From assembly GCA_035539855.1 (NCBI GenBank), contig DATLHO010000045.1, forward strand, positions 1 to 33,847: DNA of 33,847 bases. The letters are read 5' to 3'. Of this stretch, positions 1 to 10,185 are shown piece by piece (within the stretch, counting starts at the first letter, position 1; each line of letters starts with the position of its first letter). Origin of the DNA: DATLHO01 sp035539855. GTDB lineage: Bacteria; Bacteroidota; Ignavibacteria; OLB7. A program made the position numbers and the translations under genes. The notes under the pieces are model-generated. The model was not told where the DNA came from and searched no databases. It saw only the letters and a program-made list of their open reading frames with translations.

Positions 1-1132
1 CGAGTCCGAACAGGGGAACGGCAACGGCGAGCAGCACGACGAAGCTGATGCCGCTGAGCATGCCCGAGCGCAGGTACAGTCGCTCCTCACCGATTGCGAT
101 CAGGCCGTAGGCGAAGAACGTGTTGACGAGCGTTGCCGCGACGAACGGCGCGAGCACAACGAGCGCCACCGAGGCGTCGGCGTAGCGCTCACCGAAGAGC
201 AGCCGCACGAGCTCGGCGGAGAAGATCATGCACAGCGCGCTGGCGCCGACACCGAGCACGGACACGACGCGGAACGCGGCGTCGAGCCGTTCGTGGGCGC
301 GCGAGCGGTCGGCCGCCCAGACGCGCGTGAGCGCCGGAAGGTAGAGCGCGCCGAAGACTCGGTCGACGATGAGCACGATCATGACGATTCTCAACGCCGC
401 GTAAAGCACACCGGCCGCCGCTGGCTCCAGAACGTGGCCGACGACGATCGGCGGCAGCACAATGAAGGTCTGACCGAAGAGCGCGGCGACGCCCAGCGCG
501 GTCGAGCCGCGCAGCACCGCCGTCACGCCGCCCAGATCGTCCGCCCGCGGCACGATCGCGCGCGCGCCGAGCGCGGGGACGATCATCACGATCGACGTCA
601 CGGCCATCGAGGCGACGTAGATCCATGGCACGCGAGAAGCGTCCGCGGGGGCGCCGACGAACAGAAGCGCTCCGGTCACGAGCACCAGGCTCCCGGCGAC
701 GCGGCCGATGGTGATCACCGCGAACGCGCCGCGCCCCTGGTGGTACCAGTCGACGAGGAGCGCGTAGGGGAGCAGGCCGAGCAGGTAGATGCGGACGAGC
801 ATCGCCAGGGTGGGGTCGAGCGGTACCGCGAAGAGCGCGAGGTTGGCAACGACGAAGACCGTCAGCGACAATGCGAGGCGAGCGGTGATGATCGCATGCG
901 GCTGGAACCGACGCTCCGCCTCCGGCCGCGCCGTCTCACGCGTGCCCAGCGTCTTCAATCCCCAGTCGCAGAGCAGCAATGCGTAGTCGAGGACCGACGC
1001 TCCAATGACGACGATGCCGTAGGTCTCCGGCTCGAGAGCTCGCGCGAGCCACGCGACGGCGAGAAAACTCAGTGCGCGCGCGCCGATGTCGGCCGCGAAG
1101 AGCCACGACGCATCGACGAGGTGCTTACGCAT
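1..1132 (-). CDS. Oligosaccharide/polysaccharide flippase (Wzx/MATE-like), 3' end outside window
   Basis: Translating the minus strand from the ATG at 1132 gives about 377 residues with no stop before the window edge, so the C-terminus is missing. The protein is a string of hydrophobic helices separated by short Arg-rich loops; it opens with MRKHLVDASWLFAADIG, typical of the first helix of polysaccharide-export flippases, and has the usual GQTFIVLPPIVVG and VDRVFGALYLPALTR type segments. Family knowledge: such proteins move lipid-linked sugar units across the inner membrane. The start lies inside the end of the upstream glycosyltransferase gene (8-nt overlap at 1125-1132), which implies translational coupling and a shared surface-glycan role. 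The substrate cannot be told from sequence. Confidence 0.85.
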   Translation of the reverse strand, partial: MRKHLVDASWLFAADIGARALSFLAVAWLARALEPETYGIVVIGASVLDYALLLCDWGLKTLGTRETARPEAERRFQPHAIITARLALSLTVFVVANLALFAVPLDPTLAMLVRIYLLGLLPYALLVDWYHQGRGAFAVITIGRVAGSLVLVTGALLFVGAPADASRVPWIYVASMAVTSIVMIVPALGARAIVPRADDLGGVTAVLRGSTALGVAALFGQTFIVLPPIVVGHVLEPAAAGVLYAALRIVMIVLIVDRVFGALYLPALTRVWAADRSRAHERLDAAFRVVSVLGVGASALCMIFSAELVRLLFGERYADASVALVVLAPFVAATLVNTFFAYGLIAIGEERLYLRSGMLSGISFVVLLAVAVPLFGL

Positions 1133-2221
1133 CGAGCAGCTCCTCGACGACCGCGATGAGCCGGCGCTCGCGACGCGACTGTGGGAAGAGCGCGGCAATC
1201 CTCTCGCGCGCGCGACCGCGAAGCTCCTCGGGCGCCTCGAGCGCCTTGGCGATCGCGGAGGCGAGCTCACCGGCGTGTTCGCTGACGTGCCCACCGGCGT
1301 GCTCGCTGACGTGCTCATCTGCGCGTTCGCTGCCGTGCTCTCCAGCGCGCCGACGATCGCGCGCGCCGACCTGCACTCTCTCGACGACCCATCCGCTGTC
1401 GCCGATCGCGTCCTCGACGCCGCCGACGCGCGTTCCGACGGGGATGCATCCGCAGAGCATCGCCTCGCACAGCGCGTTGGGCAGTCCCTCGTGACGCGAC
1501 GGGAGCACGAAGACCGCGGCGCGGCGGTAGAGCGCGCGGAGCTCCTCCCGGCCGCAGTGCGGCAGCAGCGTGAGATTCGCGGGAGGCGAGAATGGGGCGA
1601 CGACGTCGGGCGACGAGCCGACGAGAATGAAGCGTGTCTGCGGCAGGCGGCGCGCGGCCTCGACGAACAGGTCGACTCCCTTGACCAGCGCTCGCTCGCG
1701 CGACGCGCATCCGGCGACCGCGAGGACCGAGCCGTCGCGCTCGCCGTCGGGCGTCCAGAAGGAGGAGTCGTAGCCGGTAGGGATCACGTCGATGGGAAGG
1801 TCGGTCAGTCCGCTCGCGGAGGCGAGCGAGCGCACGAGCGCGGCGTCGACGGCGACGATGCGGCTCGCGTTGCGCAGCGTCCAGCGCAGCAGCGGGCGCC
1901 GCCATGCGCTCAGCCAGATTCCGTAGCCGATCGTAGCGTCACGCGCGGTGTCGACGCCGCCGAGGATGATCAGCGACGGGCGTCGTCGCGCGCGTGCGGC
2001 GGCGACCATGAACAGGGAGTAGACGGAGGCGAACCACGAGATCGACAGGTCGGCCGCAAGCGCGCCACGCACGATCGGCGCGATCGAGCCGGCGCCGCTG
2101 CCGAGACTGCAGTCGACGGTGAAGCGCCGGCGGAGCGTCTCGACGTCGGCGTCGATGAACGTCGTGCGCTCGGTCGACATCACGAACAGTCTCGCCTGCG
2201 TCGTCGACGCGCGGACTGCGC

Positions 2222-2225
<4 letters not shown>
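1125..2225 (-). CDS. GT4-family glycosyltransferase with repeat insert
   Basis: 366 residues. The C-terminal GT-B half carries the family pattern: VIPTGYDSSFW, a phosphate-binding KGVDLFVEAARRLP stretch, then RHEGLPNALCEAMLCG (the E-x7-E nucleotide-sugar motif) followed by P-V-G-T-x-V-G-G. This supports a retaining, nucleotide-sugar-dependent transferase, probably acting on a lipid-linked or surface glycan together with the flippase that follows. I chose the GTG at 2225 because the residues after it (ARLFVMSTERTTFIDADVE) form the expected first strand and loop; starting at the internal Met (residue 16) would remove the strand. GTG overlaps the hutU stop as GTGA. Odd feature: a His/Glu-rich 8-residue tandem repeat (24-bp DNA units, 1266-1337) sits between the nucleotide-binding half and the last helix. 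Donor and acceptor sugars are unknown. Confidence 0.87.
1266..1337. repeat. Three 24-bp tandem repeats inside the glycosyltransferase gene
   Basis: Units lie at 1266-1289, 1290-1313 and 1314-1337. The first two differ at only two positions; the third is more diverged, and a decayed fourth may begin at 1338. The period is a multiple of three, so each unit adds eight residues of the form xHVSEHAG to the protein. Copy number changes would keep the frame. Confidence 0.8.
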
Positions 2226-3913
<1,688 letters not shown>

Positions 3914-4074
3914 GCGGCTGTTGTGTTGTTCGAGCGGTCAATTTAACGAGGCGTGGGCAACGGCGAGCCCGCGAAGGCGAAACGGGGGGTGACAGCGGAG
4001 CATCCTGACAAAGGTCGTACTTTCTGCGCTGCTCCTCAGCAGTTCCGAACCCTCGAACTCCGACCGTAATCTCA

Positions 4075-5403
4075 ATGAATCGTTCGATTACCCGTCTCTC
4101 GGCACGCCTCGTCGTGGCGGCCGGCGTGCTCGGCGCCCTCAGCGGTGTCGGTGGCTGTTCCGCATCGAAGTCCCTCTTCTTCGCCAACGCGAACCTCCAG
4201 GCGATCCAGCGCGACACAATCGGCTCCGACGGCCGGGTCCGCTCGACCGTCCAGGACCCGCAGAACGCCGTCAACGGCACGATCAGGCTCGCCGCGGTCG
4301 AATCGCTCGATCTCGTCCCGGTGACGCTCGAAGTGCCGACCGGTGAGATCCCTCCGCCGTTCAACGTCGCGCGCACGCTCAACGTGCCGCCCGGCTTTCA
4401 GGCGACGCTTCACGCGCACGGCCTCGGCAACCCGCGCGACATCGTCGTGCGCGAGGACGGGACGATCTTCTACAGCAACTCGATGGGCGGAACGATCATG
4501 GCGATCGCTCCGTCGGGCGAGCGCAGCACGATCGCGTCGGGACTGGAGTCGCCGCACGGCCTCGAGATGTTCAACGGAGCCCTCTACTACAGCGACGAGA
4601 AGCGCGTCTTCCGCTACGACTTCACCTCGCCGTCGACGACCTCGGGCACGAGCACGATGCTCACTGACCGCGTTCCTCCGGCGGGCATGCACTACCATCG
4701 CACGATCCGCTACGTGCCGAACGATCGCAAGATCTACATCGCGGTCGGCTCGGTCGACAATCGCAGCGAGCCCGACAACCCCGAGACCGGAACGGTCATG
4801 CGCATCCCGCTGGCCGGCGGCAAGACCGAGGTCGCGATGCGTGGGCTCCGCAACGTGACCGGACTCGATGTGCATCCGGTGACCGGCGAGCTGTGGGGCG
4901 TCGACGAGGGAGCCGACTGGCTCGGCGAGGACGTGCCGCCGGAGGAGGTCAACATCCTGGCGACAGGCCGCTCCTACGGCTGGCCGCAGTTCTACGGCGA
5001 CGGCTTCCGCGATCCCGATTTCATGGGTCCGGACACGACGCGCTATCGCAAGGGCGAGGTGCCGGTCATCAGCCTGCAGGCGCACTCGACGCCGGCGGAC
5101 ATGACGTTCTACCGCTCGAGCGCGCTCGGACCCGACTGGCTCAACTCGATGCTCATCACGTACTACGGCTCGCGCGACCGCTCGCAGCCGACGGGATTCA
5201 AGGTCGTGCGCGTGCGCTCGGAGCAGAACGGCGCCAACGCAAAGCAGGCTGATGTCGTTACAGGATTCCTGACCGACGACGGCGAGCAGTGGGGCCGTCC
5301 CACGGGCATCGCCGTGACGGCCGACGGCACGACGTTCTACATCACGGACGATCGCGCCGGCGCCATCTACAAGATCCACCGGCCGCTGGCTCCGCGGCGG
5401 TGA
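4075..5403 (+). CDS. PQQ-dependent sugar dehydrogenase-like beta-propeller lipoprotein
   Basis: 442 residues. The N-terminus is a lipoprotein signal peptide: basic MNRSITRLSAR, a hydrophobic run, then a VGGC lipobox with Cys at about residue 28. The mature part is a six-bladed propeller of the GdhB/soluble aldose dehydrogenase type: PPGFQATLHAHGLGNPRDIVV, GLESPHGLEMF, MHYHRTIRYVPNDRKIYIAVGS, TGLDVHPVTGELWGVDEGADWLGEDVPPEEVN, YGWPQFYGD, and RPTGIAVTADGTTFYITDD near the end. The known family oxidises sugars in the periplasm with PQQ, passing electrons to an acceptor; membrane anchoring by lipid is inferred here. True substrate and even PQQ use are unproven, because related propellers serve other roles. 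It is divergent from hutU and about 50 nt ahead of the clpS-like gene. Confidence 0.85.
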   Translation: MNRSITRLSARLVVAAGVLGALSGVGGCSASKSLFFANANLQAIQRDTIGSDGRVRSTVQDPQNAVNGTIRLAAVESLDLVPVTLEVPTGEIPPPFNVARTLNVPPGFQATLHAHGLGNPRDIVVREDGTIFYSNSMGGTIMAIAPSGERSTIASGLESPHGLEMFNGALYYSDEKRVFRYDFTSPSTTSGTSTMLTDRVPPAGMHYHRTIRYVPNDRKIYIAVGSVDNRSEPDNPETGTVMRIPLAGGKTEVAMRGLRNVTGLDVHPVTGELWGVDEGADWLGEDVPPEEVNILATGRSYGWPQFYGDGFRDPDFMGPDTTRYRKGEVPVISLQAHSTPADMTFYRSSALGPDWLNSMLITYYGSRDRSQPTGFKVVRVRSEQNGANAKQADVVTGFLTDDGEQWGRPTGIAVTADGTTFYITDDRAGAIYKIHRPLAPRR

Positions 5404-5416
5404 CGAGACAAACGCG

Positions 5417-5446
5417 TTGCATCGTTTGGTGGCGCGGTTGTAGAAT
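5417..5446 (+). promoter_or_regulatory. Candidate promoter upstream of clpS-like gene
   Basis: TTGCAT (5417-5422), an 18-nt spacer and TAGAAT (5441-5446). The expected transcription start would fall only a few bases before the ATG at 5456, so either that start is nearly leaderless or translation begins at a later Met. Confidence 0.4.
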
Positions 5447-5455
5447 AGACCAACT

Positions 5456-5836
5456 ATGACGAAGGCTTCCCGCACAATGCTCGATCTGATTCATCCGTTT
5501 CGCATGGCTCTCGACGAGATCGCCCTTCCTGTTCACATGGCAGTGCTCAGCTCCTTCGACCTCGAGCTTCCGGAGACGGAGATGCTCATCGTCGAGAAGG
5601 AGCAGGTCGTGCTGCCGGCGCGGGTCATCCTCTTCAACGACGACTTCCATACGTTCGACGAGGTGATCTTCCAGCTCATGAAGGCGACCGGATGCAGCCT
5701 TCTCGACGCCGAGGGACTCGCGTTCGAGGTCGACGCCTCGGGCCAGGCCTACGTCTTCGAGGGCGAGATGTCGCGCTGTCTGGGCGTGAGCTCGATTCTC
5801 GAGGAGATCGAGCTGAATACCGAAATCGAATTCTGA
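5456..5836 (+). CDS. clpS: ClpS-like ATP-dependent protease adaptor
   Basis: 126 residues as called from 5456. The core from about residue 53 reads ARVILFNDDFHTFDEVIFQL, the ClpS motif in which the NDD acidic loop binds N-degron N-termini; it ends with SSILEEIELNTEIEF, matching the last strand and helix of the domain. Known role: delivers N-end-rule substrates to the ClpAP protease in the cytoplasm. No clpA or clpP lies nearby. Residues 1-45 are an extension beyond the usual short ClpS tail, and the predicted promoter almost touches the ATG at 5456, so a start at one of the later Met codons (for example 5582, preceded by GGAG) is possible. The rhodanese gene follows 35 nt later. Confidence 0.82.
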   Translation: MTKASRTMLDLIHPFRMALDEIALPVHMAVLSSFDLELPETEMLIVEKEQVVLPARVILFNDDFHTFDEVIFQLMKATGCSLLDAEGLAFEVDASGQAYVFEGEMSRCLGVSSILEEIELNTEIEF

Positions 5837-5871
5837 ACCATCATATCCCGTTCACCAACACCTCACGCATC

Positions 5872-6330
5872 ATGAAGCGAATCATTCTGACTGCGGCCGC
5901 CGCGCTCGCATTCTCGATCGGCAGCATGCACGCCGCCGGCACCTGCGACGGCCACGGCAAGCCCGCCGGCTCGAAGTCGTGCTGCCCGAGCAACACCGGC
6001 GAGAAGACCGAGACCCCGACGATGTCGGAGCTCAAGACGATCACCCGCGAGGAGCTCGCGGCCCTGATCAAGGAGGGCAACGTCGCAATCTTCGATGCGC
6101 GCTCGCAGGAGCAGTTCGAGGCCGGCCACGTCGACGGCGCGACGCTGTTCTTGAATGCCTCGCTCCCGGAGAACAAGGAGACGACGCTCGTCTTCTACTG
6201 CGGTGGTGTCCGCTGCCCGTCCGCGTCGAAGGCGGCGAAGAAGGCGCTCGAAGCCGGCTTCACGAACGTGCACGTCTTCAAGGGCGGTTGGGCAGAGTGG
6301 AGCGCGCAGGCGGCGCAGACCAACGGCTGA
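5872..6330 (+). CDS. Exported single-domain rhodanese-like protein
   Basis: 152 residues. Starting at ATG 5872 gives a clean signal peptide (MKRIILTAAAALAFSIGSMHAAG, cleavage near AHA/HAA), whereas the longer frame upstream overlaps the clpS gene and is discarded. After export there is a Cys-rich segment (CDGHG ... KSCCPSNTG), then a rhodanese domain: ITREELAALIKEGNVAIFDARSQEQFEAGHVDGA and the active-site loop CGGVRC with nucleophile Cys110, then HVFKGGWAEW at the end. The family transfers sulfane sulfur or handles thiol/persulfide chemistry. Periplasmic location is inferred from the signal peptide. The donor and acceptor are unknown. A strong hairpin follows 30 nt after the stop. Confidence 0.88.
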   Translation: MKRIILTAAAALAFSIGSMHAAGTCDGHGKPAGSKSCCPSNTGEKTETPTMSELKTITREELAALIKEGNVAIFDARSQEQFEAGHVDGATLFLNASLPENKETTLVFYCGGVRCPSASKAAKKALEAGFTNVHVFKGGWAEWSAQAAQTNG

Positions 6331-6360
6331 TCGATCGCGATCGAGCCGGTGACAAACAGA

Positions 6361-6394
6361 CGAAGCCCTTCGGAGTGATCTCCGAAGGGCTTCG
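6361..6394. terminator. Bidirectional hairpin terminator
   Basis: Perfect 15-bp stem (6361-6375 with 6380-6394) and 4-nt loop, between two convergent genes (rhodanese, plus; TPR protein, minus). The plus side is followed by TGCTTTCTTG. The T content is modest on both sides. Confidence 0.8.
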
Positions 6395-6426
6395 TGCTTT
6401 CTTGTAGTCAGTCGCCGTTGACGCGA

Positions 6427-7641
6427 TCACCGGACGTACGGCTTCTGGAGGAAGTCGCGCGCCTTCTGGTGGGCGTTCGAATTGTCGTCGAGGTCGAGCA
6501 CCGCGCGATACTGCCGCAGCGCATCGTTGCGACGGCCCATGAGGTCATAGACCTGACCGAGCTTCAGCACCGAGAGCACGCGCCAGCTCGTCTCCTCACT
6601 GCCGTCGAGGCGCTTGCTCTGCTCGATGGCCTGCTGGAAGTGCTTCGCGGCGCTCTCGAGATTTCCCGTGCGCATGCGGATGTCGCCGAGATAGTAGAGC
6701 GCCTGGCGCGCCATCGTCATCTCGTAGCCCTTCTCGCGCGCGAGCACGCGCCGGATGATCGTCGCATACGCGGTGTCGGCATTGACGAAGTCGCTCGTCA
6801 TGTAGTACGACTTGGCGAGGTAGCGATAGAAGACCGGGTTACCCGGGTACTTCGCGTTGAGCTCCTGGGCGATGAGCAGCGCCTCGCCATAGCTCTTCTC
6901 GAAGCCGTGAAGGACCTCGAGCAGCGCGTACTTCGCCTCGACGTTGGCGTAGGCCGCCTTCTTCGCCGAGATGCGCAGCATGTTAAGCCCGATCTGACGA
7001 TCGCCGGGCGGAAGAAACCCGAGCACCGGGCGCGCGGCCGGATACTGCTCCGGAAGCGCGGCGCTCATGTACATGAACAGTCCGGAGCCGAGCAGGATGT
7101 CGCTGTTGCTCGGCGCCAGCGCCTGCGCCTCGCGCAGGATGCCGAGCGCCTCCTCGCCGTCGAGCGCCGCCGATGGCCACTGGACCAGCGCCGCCGTGCC
7201 CGTCGCGTTGAGGATCTTCAGGCGCGCCTGGTAGCCGAGCGCGGCACCCTTGAAGAAGAGACCGACGATGTCCTTCGGGTTGTTCTCGAGCCGGGCGTCG
7301 CTGATCTCGATGACCTTGTCGAGCCGCGTATGGAACGACTCGCTGTAGCGCTCGAGACGGACGTTGTCATCGAGGTTCGGAACGATCCGCCACCAGTCGA
7401 CCAGCGCCAGCAGGAAGTACCCCGCAGGGTGATCGGGCTGCGCGCGGGTCAGATCGGTGAACAGCGTGTCCGCCTCGTCATAGCGAAGGTTGTAGAGCGC
7501 GTCGAACCCTCCGCGAACGGTCGCGTCGGCGTCCTTCTCGAGCAACACCCACTGGGCGCTGGACGAGACCGGTGCGATCAGCGCGGCCATCGCGAGCGCG
7601 ACGCCGAGGGCCATTCTCACTGTTGTCGTTCTGATGTTCAT
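6427..7641 (-). CDS. Exported TPR-repeat protein
   Basis: 404 residues from the ATG at 7641 (MNIRTTTVRMALGVALAMAA), which gives a standard signal peptide ending near SSAQ; GAAGAG lies just upstream as a possible ribosome binding site. A longer frame to 7764 exists, but its first 41 residues look non-native. The mature protein is alpha-helical, with tetratricopeptide-like units: FDALYNLRYDEADTLFTDLTRAQPDHPAGYF near the N-terminus, KYPGNPVFYRYLAKSYYMTSDFVNADTAY in the middle, and three C-terminal units (ARQALYYLGDIRMRTGNLESAAKHF, SVLKLGQVYDLMGRRNDALRQY). TPRs bind other proteins; a periplasmic or envelope scaffold role is inferred. No specific family recognised. Confidence 0.8.
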   Translation of the reverse strand: MNIRTTTVRMALGVALAMAALIAPVSSSAQWVLLEKDADATVRGGFDALYNLRYDEADTLFTDLTRAQPDHPAGYFLLALVDWWRIVPNLDDNVRLERYSESFHTRLDKVIEISDARLENNPKDIVGLFFKGAALGYQARLKILNATGTAALVQWPSAALDGEEALGILREAQALAPSNSDILLGSGLFMYMSAALPEQYPAARPVLGFLPPGDRQIGLNMLRISAKKAAYANVEAKYALLEVLHGFEKSYGEALLIAQELNAKYPGNPVFYRYLAKSYYMTSDFVNADTAYATIIRRVLAREKGYEMTMARQALYYLGDIRMRTGNLESAAKHFQQAIEQSKRLDGSEETSWRVLSVLKLGQVYDLMGRRNDALRQYRAVLDLDDNSNAHQKARDFLQKPYVR

Positions 7642-7690
7642 GTGCTCTTCGGAGTTCTTGCGAGTGAAGCGCAGCGGAGGCTGCTGTGGT

Positions 7691-7760
7691 GTGTCTGACA
7701 CGATCACCGCGGCGAGGTTTGTCTCGCGCCGGCAAAATCTCCTGCTCGTGTCACAGACAC
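7691..7760. promoter_or_regulatory. Twin GTGTC/GACAC palindromes upstream of TPR gene
   Basis: GTGTC-T-GACAC at 7691-7701 and GTGTC-ACA-GACAC at 7748-7760, in the 141-bp gap between the CPBP protease stop and the TPR gene start. The same half-sites appear twice 57 bp apart, and the outer halves can also pair with each other. This could be an operator pair or an RNA hairpin; function unproven. Confidence 0.35.
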
Positions 7761-7782
7761 GCACGAACGGACGGCGGTCGTG

Positions 7783-8694
7783 TTACGCCCGGTCCGATGA
7801 CACCGGCTCCGTCGGCGATTCCACGGCGAGCCGTTCGGCCTCCTGTCGATAGACGTCGCGAAAGACCGCTGCGTGCACGTAGGGGGAGAGCGTGATGCCG
7901 GGCACACGCAGCAGCGCTATGACGCCGAGCGCGAGCGCGAGCGTCGTGGCGAGGCCTCCCTCCGGACCGAACGCGCCGCCGCCGATGATTTCCGGAGCGC
8001 CGTCGATGGTCCTGAACAGCCCGCCGCCGAAGTCGATGCCGCTGACCGGCACGCCCACGATCATCGCGAGCGTGATGTTCCAGAGCGCGTGCGCGGCCAT
8101 CGGCAGCCAGACCGATCCGGTGACGAAGTAGCAGAGCGAGAAGAGGATGCTGGCGATGCAGATGTTGAGCATCGCCACGGCCGAGACGGAGGGATTCTGC
8201 AGATGTAGGACGGCAAAGAGCACCGACGCGCCGAGCGTCGCGGCCACCGGCCCGATGATCTCGACGACGCGCTGGAACAGGTAGCCGCGAAAGGCGAGCT
8301 CCTCGAGCATCGCGCCGATGAGCAGGTACGCCAGCAGATCGACGACCGCGACAGCCGGCGTTGCCGGTCCGGCGACGACGTCGCCCGCGAGCGCCGACGG
8401 CGCCCACGCGACAAGGGCCATGAGCACGCCGAGCAGGCTGCCCGCGGAGAGCTCGCGTCCCGTCCATCGATGCAGTCCGATGCCGGCCCAGGACGGGCTC
8501 ATTCGATCATACAGGCGGGTCACGACGAGGATGGCGATCGCCAGCGGCAGCAGCGAGCCTCGTTTGCGCGAGATCCCCGCTCCCAGGACGTCGAGCAGCA
8601 GTGCACCTGCGGCGTCGAGTCCCCACCACAGGAAAGCGACGAGCAGGAACCCGATCACGTTCACGACGATGGGCCGGCGCTGCCAGAAGTTCAT
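7783..8694 (-). CDS. CPBP-family intramembrane metalloprotease (CAAX/Abi type)
   Basis: 303 residues with about eight hydrophobic segments. The family motifs are complete: E131-E132-L-A-F-R136 (EExxxR), F160-A-V-L-H164 (FxxxH) and H202-A-L-W-N206 (HxxxN). These form the metal-binding active site of Rce1-like glutamate intramembrane proteases. Known relatives process prenylated proteins, mature peptides, or act in bacteriocin immunity; the substrate here is unknown. The start is 3 nt from the stop of the flippase gene, so the two are co-transcribed. The C-terminal tail after residue 270 is polar and Glu/Ser-rich, probably cytoplasmic. Confidence 0.9.
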   Translation of the reverse strand: MNFWQRRPIVVNVIGFLLVAFLWWGLDAAGALLLDVLGAGISRKRGSLLPLAIAILVVTRLYDRMSPSWAGIGLHRWTGRELSAGSLLGVLMALVAWAPSALAGDVVAGPATPAVAVVDLLAYLLIGAMLEELAFRGYLFQRVVEIIGPVAATLGASVLFAVLHLQNPSVSAVAMLNICIASILFSLCYFVTGSVWLPMAAHALWNITLAMIVGVPVSGIDFGGGLFRTIDGAPEIIGGGAFGPEGGLATTLALALGVIALLRVPGITLSPYVHAAVFRDVYRQEAERLAVESPTEPVSSDRA

Positions 8695-8697
8695 CGC

Positions 8698-10182
8698 TCA
8701 GCTCCGCCGCAGAATGACCCGCCGAAGCTCGCGCCGCTCTCCCGGATCGAAGAAGCCCGTAACGAACAGCAGCAGGGGATAGGCGGCGAGCAATCCGATA
8801 CGCACGAGGCTGGCGCGCGCGCTGAGGTCGAAGAAGTCGGTCGTCGCGGTGCCGATCGCGTAGAGCACGAACGCGATGCCGAGTGCGCGCAGCACGCGGC
8901 CCCACTCGTAGGGGATCGTGAAGAACCGGCTCGTGTACCGCCAGAGCACCAACGACATCACGAGGTACGCCGCAAGCGTCGCCCACGCGCCGCCGGGGAA
9001 GCCCATCGCCGGCACGAGCGCGAAGCAGAGTCCCGCCTCGACGAGCGCGCCGACGCCGGTGATCCACGGAAGCGCCCGCGTACGCTTCTCGATGTAGATG
9101 CCGACGATGAAGTTCGTGTACCAGCCGTTGAAGATGTACGCGGCGAGCACGATCGGGACGATCGGCAGGCCCGCCCAGTAGCGCTCGTCGAGCAGCGCGC
9201 GATCGACCACCGGCAGCTGTGCGCCGGCGATGGTCGTGACGAAGAACGAGACGGCCAGAAAGACGAAGCCGGCGGCGAGGTTGAAGTACGTGAAGACGCG
9301 CGCGAACAGCGCCCGTGCATTCTCACGTCCGGCCTGCTGAAGAAAGAAGGGACGCCAGGCGAACTCGAACATCGCAACGAACATCATCATGGGGATGCCG
9401 AGGCGATAACTCGCCTGGTACAGTCCGGCCGCCTCGGCGCCGGCGAGCGCGACGATGATGGGCCGGTCGATGACCTGCAGCGCGATCGCGGAGAGACCGG
9501 AGGCGATGGTAGGGAGACCGAACGCGAGCATCGAGCGCGTCGTCTCGCGATCGAGCGTCACGGGCAGGCGTCGCGCCATCACCGGCGTCGTCAGCAGGAA
9601 CATCGTCGCCGACTGCGCGATGCCCGCCAGAAGGATGCCGTCGATGCCGAGTCCGAGCGAGGCGAGGAACCAGATCGTCAGCACGACGTTGACGACGATC
9701 GCGGCGATCTTGATCGCGCCGAAGGTCTTTGCGCGCCGCTCCATGCGCAGCGTCGCCAGACCGATCGTGCTCGCGGCATCGAGCAGGATGATCACGCCGG
9801 CATAGCGCACCAGGTGCAGTGCGGTGTCGGGGACCTTGAGAAAGAAGAGGGCGTTGGCGGCTCCCGGCGCGGCGACGAACAGCGTCGCGAGCAGTCCGGC
9901 GGCGAGCCAGTTGACGAGGGTCGCGTTCCAGAACACGCGGCGCTTCTCATCCTCGCTCGCGGCGCTGGCGACGAACCGGAAGTAGGCGGCCTCCATGCCG
10001 ATGTTCGCGACGACCATCATGAAGGCGATGATCGCGTAGATGTTCGCCTGCAGGCCGAAGTCCGACGGGGCGAGGACCCAGGAGTAGAAGGGGGTCAGGA
10101 GAAACGAGAGCAGGCGCTGGACGATCGTCGTGACGCCGTAGATCGCCGTGTCGCCGGAAAGCTGTCGCAGTTGCTGTCGCAT
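8698..10182 (-). CDS. Oligosaccharide flippase (polysaccharide biosynthesis protein family)
   Basis: 494 residues from the ATG at 10182 (MRQQLRQLSGDTAIYGVTTIVQR). An alternative start at 10251 would run through the hairpin region and is rejected. The sequence has about 14 membrane helices, with the family N-terminus LSGDTAIYGVTTIVQRLLSFLLTPFYSWVLAPSDFGLQA. It belongs to the same broad superfamily as the partial gene at 1-1132 but is clearly a different paralogue. Known role: moves undecaprenyl-linked glycan units to the periplasmic side. It sits between a Spy-like gene (upstream) and a CPBP protease (downstream). No glycosyltransferases are adjacent, so its pathway cannot be named. Confidence 0.9.
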   Translation of the reverse strand: MRQQLRQLSGDTAIYGVTTIVQRLLSFLLTPFYSWVLAPSDFGLQANIYAIIAFMMVVANIGMEAAYFRFVASAASEDEKRRVFWNATLVNWLAAGLLATLFVAAPGAANALFFLKVPDTALHLVRYAGVIILLDAASTIGLATLRMERRAKTFGAIKIAAIVVNVVLTIWFLASLGLGIDGILLAGIAQSATMFLLTTPVMARRLPVTLDRETTRSMLAFGLPTIASGLSAIALQVIDRPIIVALAGAEAAGLYQASYRLGIPMMMFVAMFEFAWRPFFLQQAGRENARALFARVFTYFNLAAGFVFLAVSFFVTTIAGAQLPVVDRALLDERYWAGLPIVPIVLAAYIFNGWYTNFIVGIYIEKRTRALPWITGVGALVEAGLCFALVPAMGFPGGAWATLAAYLVMSLVLWRYTSRFFTIPYEWGRVLRALGIAFVLYAIGTATTDFFDLSARASLVRIGLLAAYPLLLFVTGFFDPGERRELRRVILRRS

Positions 10183-10185
10183 AGA

